Positions 6,271-14,336 of a stretch of 20,835 bases of DNA are shown piece by piece. Where the stretch lies: positions 1 to 20,835 of the forward strand of contig JADGAW010000014.1 in the NCBI GenBank assembly GCA_015231815.1, read 5' to 3'. The notes below the pieces were generated by a model. It was given only the letters and a program-made list of their open reading frames with translations, was not told where the DNA came from and did no database searches. The translations under genes and the position numbers were made by a program. How positions within the stretch are numbered: the first letter of the stretch is position 1; every line of letters starts with the position of its first letter. Origin of the DNA: Nitrospinota bacterium. Lineage in GTDB: Bacteria > Nitrospinota_A > JADGAW01.

Positions 6271-8907
6271 ATGGCATTTGATAAAACAAAATTCTATGCA
6301 AAATTTGTCGAAGACAGTAAGGAACAACTGGAAGAAATAAACAATATTCTGGTTGAACTTGAGTCTGGTGAAGTAAATGATGAACATCTTGATTTACTTC
6401 TTCGCTTATTGCATACCCTCAAAGGCTCCTCTAAAATGCTGGGTTTTAAGCACATTGGAGGGATTTCTCATAAACTGGAAGATGTTTTTATTGCCTATAA
6501 AGAAAAATCAATTAAGGCTACAAAACCTCTTTTTAACCTGATGTTTAAAGCTTTGGACGCAGTTACGGAAATCCTTTGCTGTGTGGAAGAGAGCAGGGAT
6601 ATTGACTTCAATCATGAGCCTTTGTGCGAGGAACTGGAAAAAGCTGCTCAAGGTGAATTAAAAGAACCAGAAAAAAGTCAACCGGAAACAAAAGAGGCCA
6701 AGACAGTCTCAAAAGGAAAACTCGATAAAAGCAAATTTATTCTCCAGTTTGTGAGTGACGCATGGAAACAGCTGGAAGAAATAAGGTTGCGGATAAATGA
6801 ATTCGAAAATACAGGAATCAATGATCAGAAATTTGAATCGTTGTTACGACTCCTTCACACCATGAAAGGCTCTTCTAAAATGTTGGGTTTTGTTCAAATT
6901 GGAAACCTCGTTCAAAAACTTGAAGGTGTATTCTTGAGCATTAAAAAAGAGGAAGTTACTCTTACTTCACCTCTCTATAAGATATTTTACTCAACGCTGG
7001 ATGTTGTTATAGAGCTTATGAAGGATGTTGAAGCTGGAAAGGAAATAACCTATGACCCTGAACCTCTTTGTGAAATTCTTATTGAAGCATCTAAAGGAAA
7101 TGTAGCGGAAGATATTAATAAAGTATTGTTAAACAAAGGTAATACAGAAAAAGATCAGGAAGAAGAGAAGGTAATTTCCGTAAAAAAAGAAGAGCTATCT
7201 TCCACGAAAAAAGCGGAGATGAAAACAACAGAAACCATTCGGGTCGATACCGAAAAGCTTGATGAATCAATAAGGCTTCTTGGTGAAATGGTCTCAAGCC
7301 AGCAGCGCTTTAAACAGAATCTTTTTGAAATTGAGAAGGAAGTTAAGTCCTTTAACAACTTTATCGACTTAGTGAAGGAGGGAGAAAACCTTTCAGAACT
7401 CAATAGAGGACTCGAGGAGATTTATCAAAAATTTAAAGGTGTTGCCAATAATATAAAGGACAACCTGAACTATCAGAACATTCTTGAAAACGAACTGAGA
7501 GAAAAAGTATTGCATTTGAGGATGATGCCGATTTCAACGGTTTTAAATACGTTTAAAAGGATGGTGCGTGACATAGGAGCTTCATCAGGAAAAGAAGTCG
7601 AATTTACCATTGATGGTGGACATACAGAACTGGATAAAAAAATTGTCGAAGGAATAAATGACCCTTTACTGCATATTATTCGAAACTGTATTGATCATGG
7701 AATAGAAACTCCGGATGAAAGGATAAAAGCAGGAAAACATCCCACAGGAAAATTAAATATTACTGCTGAATATGAAGGTGGCTCTGCTCTGATAAAAATC
7801 AAGGATGACGGACGGGGTATTGCTTTGGAAAAAATTAAGGAAAAAGCACTTAAGATTAATCTCTATACTGCTGAACAACTTAATGAAATGTCAGATAAGG
7901 ATATCCTGAATATTATTTTTCTTCCTGGTTTTAGTACCAGTAAAATTATTACCGATATCTCAGGCAGAGGTGTTGGAATGGACGTTGTTAGAGAAAATAT
8001 CGTAAAGAAAATGAAGGGGGGAATTACGATAGATACCAAAGAAGGAGAAGGAAGCACATTCAATATACGGCTTCCAATGACCCTCTCAATTATGCGGCTT
8101 TTAATGTTTAGTGTCGCTGGAAAACCTTTTGGTATTACCGTAAATTCCATTTATGAAATTCTCCATGTTGAAAAAGATCAAATCATTGATGTTGTAAATA
8201 AAAAAGCAGTGAAATTACGGGATCAATTTATACCTGTTATTGAGCTTGACTCCCTTCTTAAAGTTAAATCTGAGGATAAAGAATATGAAAACTCCATCGT
8301 TTTAATCTTATATCTTGGAGATGAAAAGTTAGGAATTCTTGTTCATAACCTTATTGATGAATTGGATGTGGAAATTAAAACCCTTCCCAATCACATGAAA
8401 AATAATGAACTTATTTTTGGCGTGACCATTACAGGTAAGAACGAGGTTGTTTTGGTACTCAACGCCAACAGTATTATCCAAGTGGCTAAGAGAATGAAGG
8501 AAGGAACAACTCAGGTCAGTGCCAAAAGAAAAAAGGAAAAACAGTTCTTTATTCTGGTTGTTGATGACTCGGTAAGTACCCGGGAAATTGAAAAAAGCAT
8601 TCTTGAATCCTATGGTTATTCTGTTGATATTGCTGGAGACGGACTCGAAGGGCTTCAAAAGGCAGAACATACAAACTATGATTTAATTATTACCGACGTT
8701 GAAATGCCAAGACTAGACGGCTTTAGCTTTACGGAAAAACTCCGAGCTGAAAAAAACTATGAAACAACTCCCATCATTATTGTCAGTTCTCGGGACAGTG
8801 ATGAGGATAAAAGAAGAGGGATTGAAGTAGGAGCTGATGCATATATTATTAAAGGAGAATTTGAACAAAGTAATCTGATGGAAACAGTTCAGTGTCTGCT
8901 TTACTAG
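6271..8907 (+). CDS. cheA: Hybrid CheA histidine kinase with two HPt domains and a receiver
   Basis: The central kinase of the system, 878 residues. Order: HPt1 (about 5-112, phospho-acceptor H48 in LLHTLKGSS), HPt2 (about 148-258, H196 in LLHTMKGSS), linker, dimerisation helices (about 310-430), HATPase (N-box with HIIRNCIDHGIE, G1 DDGRGI, G2 GRGVGMDVV), CheW-like regulatory domain (about 600-735), and receiver (about 755-878, phospho-acceptor D809 in ITDVEMP). No P2 CheY-docking domain is apparent. The two HPt domains are clearly related and both keep the His-x-x-Lys-Gly motif, implying internal duplication. The layout matches FrzE-type CheA-CheY hybrids. An in-frame start lies further upstream (6169), but ATG 6271 is preferred: it begins at the HPt domain and follows cheR by 22 bases instead of overlapping it. 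No strong Shine-Dalgarno is visible. Confidence 0.95.
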   Translation: MAFDKTKFYAKFVEDSKEQLEEINNILVELESGEVNDEHLDLLLRLLHTLKGSSKMLGFKHIGGISHKLEDVFIAYKEKSIKATKPLFNLMFKALDAVTEILCCVEESRDIDFNHEPLCEELEKAAQGELKEPEKSQPETKEAKTVSKGKLDKSKFILQFVSDAWKQLEEIRLRINEFENTGINDQKFESLLRLLHTMKGSSKMLGFVQIGNLVQKLEGVFLSIKKEEVTLTSPLYKIFYSTLDVVIELMKDVEAGKEITYDPEPLCEILIEASKGNVAEDINKVLLNKGNTEKDQEEEKVISVKKEELSSTKKAEMKTTETIRVDTEKLDESIRLLGEMVSSQQRFKQNLFEIEKEVKSFNNFIDLVKEGENLSELNRGLEEIYQKFKGVANNIKDNLNYQNILENELREKVLHLRMMPISTVLNTFKRMVRDIGASSGKEVEFTIDGGHTELDKKIVEGINDPLLHIIRNCIDHGIETPDERIKAGKHPTGKLNITAEYEGGSALIKIKDDGRGIALEKIKEKALKINLYTAEQLNEMSDKDILNIIFLPGFSTSKIITDISGRGVGMDVVRENIVKKMKGGITIDTKEGEGSTFNIRLPMTLSIMRLLMFSVAGKPFGITVNSIYEILHVEKDQIIDVVNKKAVKLRDQFIPVIELDSLLKVKSEDKEYENSIVLILYLGDEKLGILVHNLIDELDVEIKTLPNHMKNNELIFGVTITGKNEVVLVLNANSIIQVAKRMKEGTTQVSAKRKKEKQFFILVVDDSVSTREIEKSILESYGYSVDIAGDGLEGLQKAEHTNYDLIITDVEMPRLDGFSFTEKLRAEKNYETTPIIIVSSRDSDEDKRRGIEVGADAYIIKGEFEQSNLMETVQCLLY

Positions 8908-8940
8908 TGGATTAGAAGAGTGAGAAGTGAAGAGATCGGT
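8908..8940 (+). repeat. Degenerate heptamer repeat at the 3' end of cheA
   Basis: Directly after the cheA stop the sequence is purine-rich with roughly seven-base phasing (units GGATTAG, AAGAGTG, AGAAGTG, AAGAGAT). It is a diverged relative of the GTTAGAA-type repeats at the ends of folC, pgi and the DUF2304 gene, in the same sense orientation. Confidence 0.45.
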
Positions 8941-9014
8941 GCTACACATAAAATCTTTTGCAATAAATAACTATCCGCTCTCTATTTTTATCAATCTATA
9001 AATGAGGAAGGGTC

Positions 9015-9470
9015 ATGATTGAAAAATTAACGGTACTTGTTGTCGACGACACAATGCTTATGAGGAGGATTGTAAGCAATATCCTTGAAGAAATTGGTAT
9101 AAAAAGCATTCATGAGGCTGATAGCGGAACAATGGCATTGCAGGTTATTACAAAAATTCCCTTTGACCTTATTCTTATGGACAGAAAAATGCCCGGTATG
9201 GACGGACTTGATTGTCTTAAGGAAATTCGTTTTAGTAGAGAATATAAGGAACAAAGAGATTTAGCGGTAATAATGGTCACAGCAGAATCATCAAAGAAAG
9301 ATATTGAAGTTGGGTTAAATGCCGGGGCTGATGACTATATAACAAAACCTTTTGAGTTGGAGGATTTAAAGGAAAAAATTCTCGCAGTTGTAAAGAAAAA
9401 AGGACTGGACACCAAATATAAGCATAAGGCAGCTTCTAAATATAGTGGGATGTCATTAAAATTAACCTAA
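9015..9470 (+). CDS. CheY-like single-domain response regulator
   Basis: A 151-residue receiver protein. It has the acidic pair D11/D12, phospho-acceptor D56 (LILMDRKMPGMDG), switch Thr T89 (MVTAESS) and conserved K111 (DDYITKPFE). A basic tail of about 25 residues follows the receiver fold, and there is no DNA-binding output domain. It is the likely diffusible target of the hybrid CheA, acting on a motor or another output not in this window. AGGAAGGG at 9005-9012 precedes the ATG closely. The 107-base gap after cheA leaves room for a separate promoter. It is convergent with folC, with only 12 bases between the stop codons. Confidence 0.92.
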   Translation: MIEKLTVLVVDDTMLMRRIVSNILEEIGIKSIHEADSGTMALQVITKIPFDLILMDRKMPGMDGLDCLKEIRFSREYKEQRDLAVIMVTAESSKKDIEVGLNAGADDYITKPFELEDLKEKILAVVKKKGLDTKYKHKAASKYSGMSLKLT

Positions 9471-9473
9471 CAT

Positions 9474-9510
9474 TCCAACCTTCTAACTTCCTAACTTTTC
9501 ACTTTGAAGA
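9474..9510 (-). repeat. GTTAGAA-type heptamer repeat overlapping the end of folC
   Basis: On the - strand the run AAAGTGA, AAAGTTA, GGAAGTT, AGAAGGT, TGGAATG shows seven-base phasing. It encodes the last residues of FolC (about QSEKLGS), contains its TAG stop, and fills the 12-base gap to the convergent cheY-like gene. AGTTAGAAGGTT within it recurs exactly at 18265-18276 on the + strand. Confidence 0.6.
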
Positions 9511-10817
9511 TAATCCTGAATGGTATAAAACGATCCCGTTACTACAAGGGCAGGATACTCTGGCAGGTTAAGGTAAATCTCCTTTGCCTCAATAATTGTT
9601 CTGCAGAAATAAACCTCATGGGGGAAATTCAATGATGACACAAAGGTTTTAATAGCATTTACCTTTTCTGTTCTTTCATAGAGATACTCTGAAAAAATAC
9701 AAACATCAAAAACCTTTAATGCTCTCTCTACAAATGGTTTCCAGTCCTTATCTGAGGAAAATGCTGCAATCAGTGCTTTCTTTTTTTCCTGCAAAGTTTC
9801 CTCCACAGTTTCAAAAAGGGTGTTAAACGATTCCTCGTTATGTGCAACATCAAGGTAAACTTCCGGAGAGTCACTGATCTTCTGAAAACGGTAAGGTGGT
9901 ATGAATTCCTTAATTGCCAAAAGTATCGTTTCAAAACCTTCATGAAGGTGAGTATCGTGGGGTATAGCCTTTAAAAGAGCTGACCCCAGAGAATCGGTAG
10001 CACTCTTTTTCTCAAAAAATACCTTGAAAAGCAGTACCGCAGTAATCGCTAAGGCAATGTTTCCCCACTGTTTATTACTACTGGTATTCTTTTTAATGGT
10101 TTTAATTTGAACATGAAAAGGATTTTTAAGAACATATTGTCCTTGATGTAATTCAAAGTCTTTGTCATTGAGCAGGCAAACCGCCTTATTTTTATCTGAA
10201 TGTTTAATCAGCAATTGACGAAGGTTTTCCTGTTCAAGGTTTGCCACAACAGTGGAGCCCTCTTTTACAATTGCGAATTTCTCGGCAGCTATTTCTTCAA
10301 GACTGTTTCCGAGGAACTGCGTATGGTCGATAGAAATTGAGGTAATGATGGAAATATCCTGATGCAGAGAGTTAATTGCATCAAACCTTCCCCCTAAACC
10401 AACTTCTAAGACAGCAATGTCTATTTCCTGTTTATCAAAATAGAGCAGTGACGCAAAAAACAATGCTTCAAAATAAGTAATGGAAAGTGCTGTTTTTCCC
10501 TGCATTGATTTAATTTCAAGAAGAAGGGTGTCTAACTCCTTATCAGATATTTCTTCACCATTCAGAGTAATACGTTCGTTAACTCTTAATACATGAGGGG
10601 AAAAAATCGCTCCGGTTTTATATCCAAGTCCTGTAAAAATTTTTGAAAGATAGCCGACCGTTGAGCCCTTGCCGTTGGTTCCTGCTACAGTTATTTTGAA
10701 ATAGTTTTTTTTCGGAAGTTTTGTTGCCAGCAGGAATTGGTTAACATTATCTAGAGAAGGATTGATACCCCTAGAAGTAAGGGAGTTAAGATAATGAATG
10801 CCTTTGTGATCCTTCAT
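9483..10817 (-). CDS. folC: Folylpolyglutamate synthase / dihydrofolate synthase
   Basis: FolC joins glutamate to dihydropteroate and adds further glutamates to reduced folates in the cytoplasm, using ATP. The 444-residue length is typical. Visible motifs are the P-loop AGTNGKGS at 45-52, the Omega-loop and Mg-binding region including VLEVGLGGRFDAIN at about 139-152, HTQFLGNSLEEIAAEKFAI (metal and ATP site of Mur-ligase-like enzymes), and a C-terminal Rossmann-like domain (about 300-440) with VYLDVAHNEESF. It is the last gene of a four-gene - strand run, three bases after the GNAT gene. Its final codons and stop are made of a heptamer repeat, so the C-terminal tail is probably recent and not conserved. 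The end is convergent with the cheY-like gene and no intrinsic terminator is seen between them. Confidence 0.95.
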   Translation of the reverse strand: MKDHKGIHYLNSLTSRGINPSLDNVNQFLLATKLPKKNYFKITVAGTNGKGSTVGYLSKIFTGLGYKTGAIFSPHVLRVNERITLNGEEISDKELDTLLLEIKSMQGKTALSITYFEALFFASLLYFDKQEIDIAVLEVGLGGRFDAINSLHQDISIITSISIDHTQFLGNSLEEIAAEKFAIVKEGSTVVANLEQENLRQLLIKHSDKNKAVCLLNDKDFELHQGQYVLKNPFHVQIKTIKKNTSSNKQWGNIALAITAVLLFKVFFEKKSATDSLGSALLKAIPHDTHLHEGFETILLAIKEFIPPYRFQKISDSPEVYLDVAHNEESFNTLFETVEETLQEKKKALIAAFSSDKDWKPFVERALKVFDVCIFSEYLYERTEKVNAIKTFVSSLNFPHEVYFCRTIIEAKEIYLNLPEYPALVVTGSFYTIQDYLQSEKLGS

Positions 10818-10820
10818 TAA

Positions 10821-11297
10821 TTAATCCAGAGTTAGTTTTAGCTTTCTGCCGCCAGAGAATTCAAAACCCTCTTTTTGGTAGAACTTTGCGCTTTTGTTCC
10901 ATTGAGGAAGTGGGGGTGTGTTTACTTCAAGTCGTTTCCAACCTTTGTTCTTTCCAAATGCAACAGCTTTTTTGGTCAGTTCCCTGCCAATTCCTTCCGA
11001 GCGAAATTCCTGTTTTACATAAAACTCCTGTATTATGCCAAACTCCCCTTCGGCATAAAGGGCGTAGCTTTCAGAAAGTGAAACAAAACCAACGGGACCC
11101 TTCTCATTCTCTTTAAATGCAAGGAAAATAAAATAGTTGTTTTTTTCAATTAATTCACGGCACTTTTTGGTAAGTTTTATTACATCAATGTTAAAAGCGA
11201 CATCATCCATTGTTGCGATTATTTCATCGGTTAGTTCCTTGACCATTTCTGTAATGGCTTGGGAGTCCTCAATGACTGCCTGCTGAATTCTTAGCAT
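10821..11297 (-). CDS. GNAT-family N-acetyltransferase
   Basis: A 158-residue single-domain acetyl-CoA-dependent acetyltransferase of unknown substrate. The acetyl-CoA loop appears as RSEGIGREL after the strand IQEFYVKQEF, and the C-terminal NKSAKFYQKEGFEFSGG is the usual GNAT B-motif. The start codon directly abuts the TAA stop of the upstream ArgA-like gene (TAA then ATG, no spacer), and its stop is three bases from the folC start, so it is translated from the same transcript. The context does not identify the substrate; a small-molecule amine or protein N-terminus are both possible. Confidence 0.88.
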   Translation of the reverse strand: MLRIQQAVIEDSQAITEMVKELTDEIIATMDDVAFNIDVIKLTKKCRELIEKNNYFIFLAFKENEKGPVGFVSLSESYALYAEGEFGIIQEFYVKQEFRSEGIGRELTKKAVAFGKNKGWKRLEVNTPPLPQWNKSAKFYQKEGFEFSGGRKLKLTLD

Positions 11298-11762
11298 TTA
11301 AATTGACAGGGAAAGTGCAATCTCATCACAGTCGGGGAACTTCATACACTTGGTGCACTCTGCCCAGACCTTTTGGGAGAATAAATGTTTGTCAGTTTCT
11401 TCAAAACCAAGCTTTTTAAAGAAAACATCCTCGTAGGTGAGGGTAAAAACTTTTTTACATCCCAGTTCTTTTGCTTCCTGAATAGAATATTTCACTAAAG
11501 CAGAGCCAAAACCGTGACGGTGAAGTTCGGGGTTAATAGCAAGGGAACGAATTTCTGCAAGATTTTCCCAGAAAATTGCAAGGGAAACAACTCCGGTAAT
11601 TTCTCCCTTTACTTCACAAACAGTAAATTCACGAATATTCTCTGAAATGTCTGCTTCGTTTCTACCAAGAATTATTCCTTTAGAGGTATAGAATTTTAAA
11701 AGTGCAGCTATTTGTTTTGTATCATAAAGCTTGGCTTTTCGTAGGGTAAAGTTCTCAGGCAT
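11298..11762 (-). CDS. argA: N-acetylglutamate synthase-like GNAT (single-domain ArgA)
   Basis: Likely makes N-acetylglutamate from glutamate and acetyl-CoA, the first step of arginine biosynthesis. At 154 residues it is the short form that lacks the amino-acid-kinase domain of classical ArgA. Supporting features are AEIRSLAINPELHRHGFGSAL (acetyl-CoA loop HRHGFG), VFTLTYEDVFFKKLGFEETDK, and the Cys-rich C-terminal WAECTKCMKFPDCDE that I recognise from the short ArgA group. The gene symbol rests on that resemblance; other GNAT functions cannot be excluded. It follows the aldo/keto reductase by 29 bases and abuts the next GNAT gene. No clear Shine-Dalgarno is seen. Confidence 0.78.
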   Translation of the reverse strand: MPENFTLRKAKLYDTKQIAALLKFYTSKGIILGRNEADISENIREFTVCEVKGEITGVVSLAIFWENLAEIRSLAINPELHRHGFGSALVKYSIQEAKELGCKKVFTLTYEDVFFKKLGFEETDKHLFSQKVWAECTKCMKFPDCDEIALSLSI

Positions 11763-11791
11763 TTTTGTTAATTGTTTTTTTTAATGGTTTT

Positions 11792-12904
11792 TTATTTTAT
11801 CCCAAACCGGTGAAAATCATCTGAAACTTCTTTCAGACGGTCGATAATGGGAAGATGTTGCGTACATTTCTCCTCGCATACACCGCATTCTGTGCATTTA
11901 TCTGCCTCAATTCCCTGAAAAGAATTCCTGTCTTTATGCCAATAATAAAATTGTTTTTCCTCCTGTTCACCAGAGACCTTTTTTATATCAATGACATTCA
12001 TGTAGGTGGGAATGGGAATATTCACAGGACAGGGTATGCAGTAGTTGCAAAGGGTGCAAAAAGAGCCGTTTAGGTTTGCAAGAGCATCTTCAATGCTTTT
12101 TGCCTTTAAGTGTGGGTTGTGTTCTTCCTTAAACCGATTGACGGCAGCAATATTTTCCTCCACCTCCTTGACTGAGCTCATACCGGAAAGAACAATGTCC
12201 AGCTCTTTGTGGGAAAGATTATAGTGAAGAGCAGTCTCGATAAGAGAAGCGGTACTTTCCTGTTTAAGAAAGGTAAAGAAATTTTTGAAGCGTGTAAACA
12301 TTCCCCCCGCTAAAGGGTTCATGGAAACAGTAATGAGTTTATTCTTTTTGGCAGATTGAAGGGTTTCGAGTCGGGCAGAACTGTTCAGAATATTAAAACC
12401 AATGGTAATTCCCTCAAAAAGCTCATGCTTGAGAATTTCTTTATTTACCTCGTTGTTTGCATGACTGGAAAAAAAAATATGCTTTACTAAACCAGATTCC
12501 TTTGCTTTTATTGCCCCCTCATAAGGACCTCCTTTTGTAATAATACGCCGGAACATTGGTTTATCTTTAATGCACCAGATATGAAGGACGTCAAGGTAAT
12601 CTACTCCCATGCGCTGAATGGAGGTCTTGACCCTTTCCAGTAAAGCATGTGCTGTTTTGTCTTTCCAAATCCCACTCTTTGATGAAACAATTATTTTATT
12701 TCTGGGAATATGCTTAAATGCTTCACCGTAAATATTTTCAGACTGATCTCTGCAGTATCCCGGAGCAGTATCAAAATAAGTTATACCATTCTCAAAAGCG
12801 TACCTGACGGCGTTCACTCCTTCGTTGTGGTCGTTAAACCGCATACCACCAAAACCAAGGCGAGAAAGAGGAACATCAAAACCTTTTTTATCTAAGTAAA
12901 TCAT
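11792..12904 (-). CDS. Aldo/keto reductase with C-terminal 4Fe-4S domain
   Basis: A predicted cytoplasmic oxidoreductase of 370 residues. The N-terminal 265 residues are an AKR barrel: LSRLGFGGMRF, YFDTAPGYCRDQSE with the catalytic-type Asp and Tyr, VSSKSG with the Lys, and a histidine in LDVLHIW. The C-terminus has two Cys clusters, C-x2-C-x2-C-x2-CP (from about residue 283, CTLCNYCIPCP) and C-x2-C-x2-C-x3-C (337, 340, 343, 347), expected to hold Fe-S clusters. This AKR subgroup is common in anaerobes; its substrate is unknown. An in-frame TTG at 12928 would add eight residues, but ATG 12904 is preferred because a -10-like TATAAT (12936 to 12931) would place the transcript start near 12924. 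It is the first gene of the run leading to folC. Confidence 0.9.
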   Translation of the reverse strand: MIYLDKKGFDVPLSRLGFGGMRFNDHNEGVNAVRYAFENGITYFDTAPGYCRDQSENIYGEAFKHIPRNKIIVSSKSGIWKDKTAHALLERVKTSIQRMGVDYLDVLHIWCIKDKPMFRRIITKGGPYEGAIKAKESGLVKHIFFSSHANNEVNKEILKHELFEGITIGFNILNSSARLETLQSAKKNKLITVSMNPLAGGMFTRFKNFFTFLKQESTASLIETALHYNLSHKELDIVLSGMSSVKEVEENIAAVNRFKEEHNPHLKAKSIEDALANLNGSFCTLCNYCIPCPVNIPIPTYMNVIDIKKVSGEQEEKQFYYWHKDRNSFQGIEADKCTECGVCEEKCTQHLPIIDRLKEVSDDFHRFGIK

Positions 12905-12930
12905 TGCAGTATGGGTTAAGGAAAACAATA

Positions 12931-12936
12931 ATTATA
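12931..12936 (-). promoter_or_regulatory. Putative -10 element of the aldo/keto reductase-folC operon
   Basis: TATAAT on the - strand lies 27 bases before ATG 12904, which fits a sigma-70-type -10 box with a short leader. No good -35 hexamer is visible 16-18 bases upstream, so the call rests on one element in AT-rich DNA. Confidence 0.45.
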
Positions 12937-12993
12937 GTTGTTTTTTATGAAATTAAAAATAGTGTTAAACAACCTTCTATTCATAAATTTTGA

Positions 12994-12999
12994 TATAAT
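12994..12999 (+). promoter_or_regulatory. Putative -10 element of the AAA ATPase gene
   Basis: TATAAT sits four bases before the first in-frame ATG (13003). Transcription would start around 13006, inside the longer open frame, which supports ATG 13030 as the real start. It is divergent from the - strand TATAAT at 12931-12936. A matching -35 is weak. Confidence 0.45.
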
Positions 13000-13029
13000 T
13001 ATATGACTTTAATCTTGATACTATTAAAA

Positions 13030-14181
13030 ATGAAGATATTTAGAGCAATAATTCCCTCTATTAAGAAAAGCCTCTTTAAAGAAGGAAAGAAAAAAGTTTG
13101 TATTATTTATGGTCCAAGACAGGCCGGAAAAACAACCTTGGTGAAATACCTTTTAAAAGAATATCCAGAAAAGGCAGAATATTTCAACTGCGATTATCTG
13201 GATGTAAGAGAAACTTTTTCAAGCGAAAATATTAACCGCTTGGCACATATTACAAAAGGGCTCAAGCTACTTGTCCTTGACGAAGCACAACGAATTGAAA
13301 ATATAGGTGTTACATTAAAAATACTTGTAGATGAGCATCCCCATGTGCAAATAATCGCAACGGGTTCATCAAGTTTTGATTTGTCAAATAAAATTAAGGA
13401 ACCATTGACCGGTAGGAAAATAGAGTTTTACCTCTTTCCCTTTTCGTTTAATGAGTTGTTTGCAAATAAAAATTCTCTTGAGCAAATAAGATGTATTGAA
13501 CATTTTCTCCGGTTTGGAAGTTACCCTGAAATTTCGCAACTCAATGAAATGGAGGCAAAACAGTCGTTACAGGAATTAACAGGGAGCTATCTTTTTAAAG
13601 ACATCTTTACCTTCCAGCAACTAAGAAAGCCAGAAATGCTGATAAAACTTCTCAGGTTACTTGCGTTTCAAGTTGGTTCTCAAGTTTCTTTTCATGAACT
13701 TGCGACTCAGCTCGGAGTTGATCAGTCAATTGTTCAAAAATATATTCATTTGTTGGAAGAAGCACTTATTATTTTCAGGCTCGGAGCTTTTAAAAGAAAC
13801 TTGCGAAGTGAAATAAGTAAAAGCAGAAAGATATATTTTTGGGACTTAGGAATACGAAACGCAATTATTGAAAACTTTAATTCACTTGAACTGCGAAATG
13901 ATGTCGGAGTACTTTGGGAAAACTTTTGTGTTGCAGAAAGAATAAAGTATTTGAGAAATAATCAGTTATATGCAAACACCTATTTTTGGAGGACTTATAG
14001 TCAAAAAGAAATTGATTATTTAGAGGAAAAGGAAGGTAAACTTCTGGCAATGGAATTTAAGTGGAATGACAGAAAAAAAAGCCGTACATTAAAGGATTTT
14101 TTTACTGCTTACCCCGAGACTCATTTAACGACAATTACTCCAAACAATGTTAGTAGTCTATTTCAGGAGGATTTTCACTAA
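13030..14181 (+). CDS. AAA-family ATPase with DUF4143 C-terminal domain
   Basis: A 383-residue protein of the widespread ATPase/DUF4143 family; no cellular role is established for most members. Walker A is GPRQAGKT at 28-35, Walker B is LLVLDEAQ at about 80-87, and the sensor-like IIATGSSSFDL follows. Residues about 200-255 form a helical, winged-helix-like region (FHELATQLGVDQSIVQKYIHLLEEA). The C-terminus has a PD-(D/E)xK nuclease-like pattern: VLWENFCVAERIKYL, then YFWRTYSQKEIDYLEE and AMEFKW. Such genes are often horizontally mobile and stand alone, as here: the gene is a single unit between two - strand operons. A longer frame from 13003 exists but begins too close to the putative -10. 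No Shine-Dalgarno is visible for either start. Confidence 0.9.
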   Translation: MKIFRAIIPSIKKSLFKEGKKKVCIIYGPRQAGKTTLVKYLLKEYPEKAEYFNCDYLDVRETFSSENINRLAHITKGLKLLVLDEAQRIENIGVTLKILVDEHPHVQIIATGSSSFDLSNKIKEPLTGRKIEFYLFPFSFNELFANKNSLEQIRCIEHFLRFGSYPEISQLNEMEAKQSLQELTGSYLFKDIFTFQQLRKPEMLIKLLRLLAFQVGSQVSFHELATQLGVDQSIVQKYIHLLEEALIIFRLGAFKRNLRSEISKSRKIYFWDLGIRNAIIENFNSLELRNDVGVLWENFCVAERIKYLRNNQLYANTYFWRTYSQKEIDYLEEKEGKLLAMEFKWNDRKKSRTLKDFFTAYPETHLTTITPNNVSSLFQEDFH

Positions 14182-14313
14182 AAAACCCCTTATCAGAAGT
14201 CTACATTGGGGTAACGCTTTTTGATATCTTCTTAGAAAAAGTATAGCGTACCTTTATGTTCTACTTATGTTATTATCTCGGGCAGTTTTAGATTAAGGTA
14301 TTTGAATGATCCC

Positions 14314-14336
14314 AAACCTTCTAACTTTCTAACTCA
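14314..14336 (-). repeat. GTTAGAA-type heptamer repeat at the pgi stop codon
   Basis: Reading from the pgi stop on the - strand: TGA, then GTTAGAAAGTTAGAAGGTTT, that is, near-perfect seven-base units (GTTAGAA, AGTTAGA, AGGTTTG). It begins at the stop codon and runs in the gene's sense direction, like the folC and DUF2304 copies. Confidence 0.65.

Noticed and set aside
8329..8670. Long antisense open frame inside cheA (113 codons), and similar shadows at 7863-8150 and 4071-4364
   Set aside because: They lie fully inside well-supported conserved genes in another frame, have low-complexity hydrophobic translations and no ribosome binding sites.
10875..11116. Two + strand open frames opposite the GNAT gene
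   Set aside because: They overlap each other and a conserved acetyltransferase on the - strand; no start signal.
14185..14222. Possible terminator after the AAA ATPase gene (ACCCC with GGGGT, then TTTTT)
   Set aside because: Only five pairs with an 18-base loop and a six-base gap to the T-run; too weak to call.
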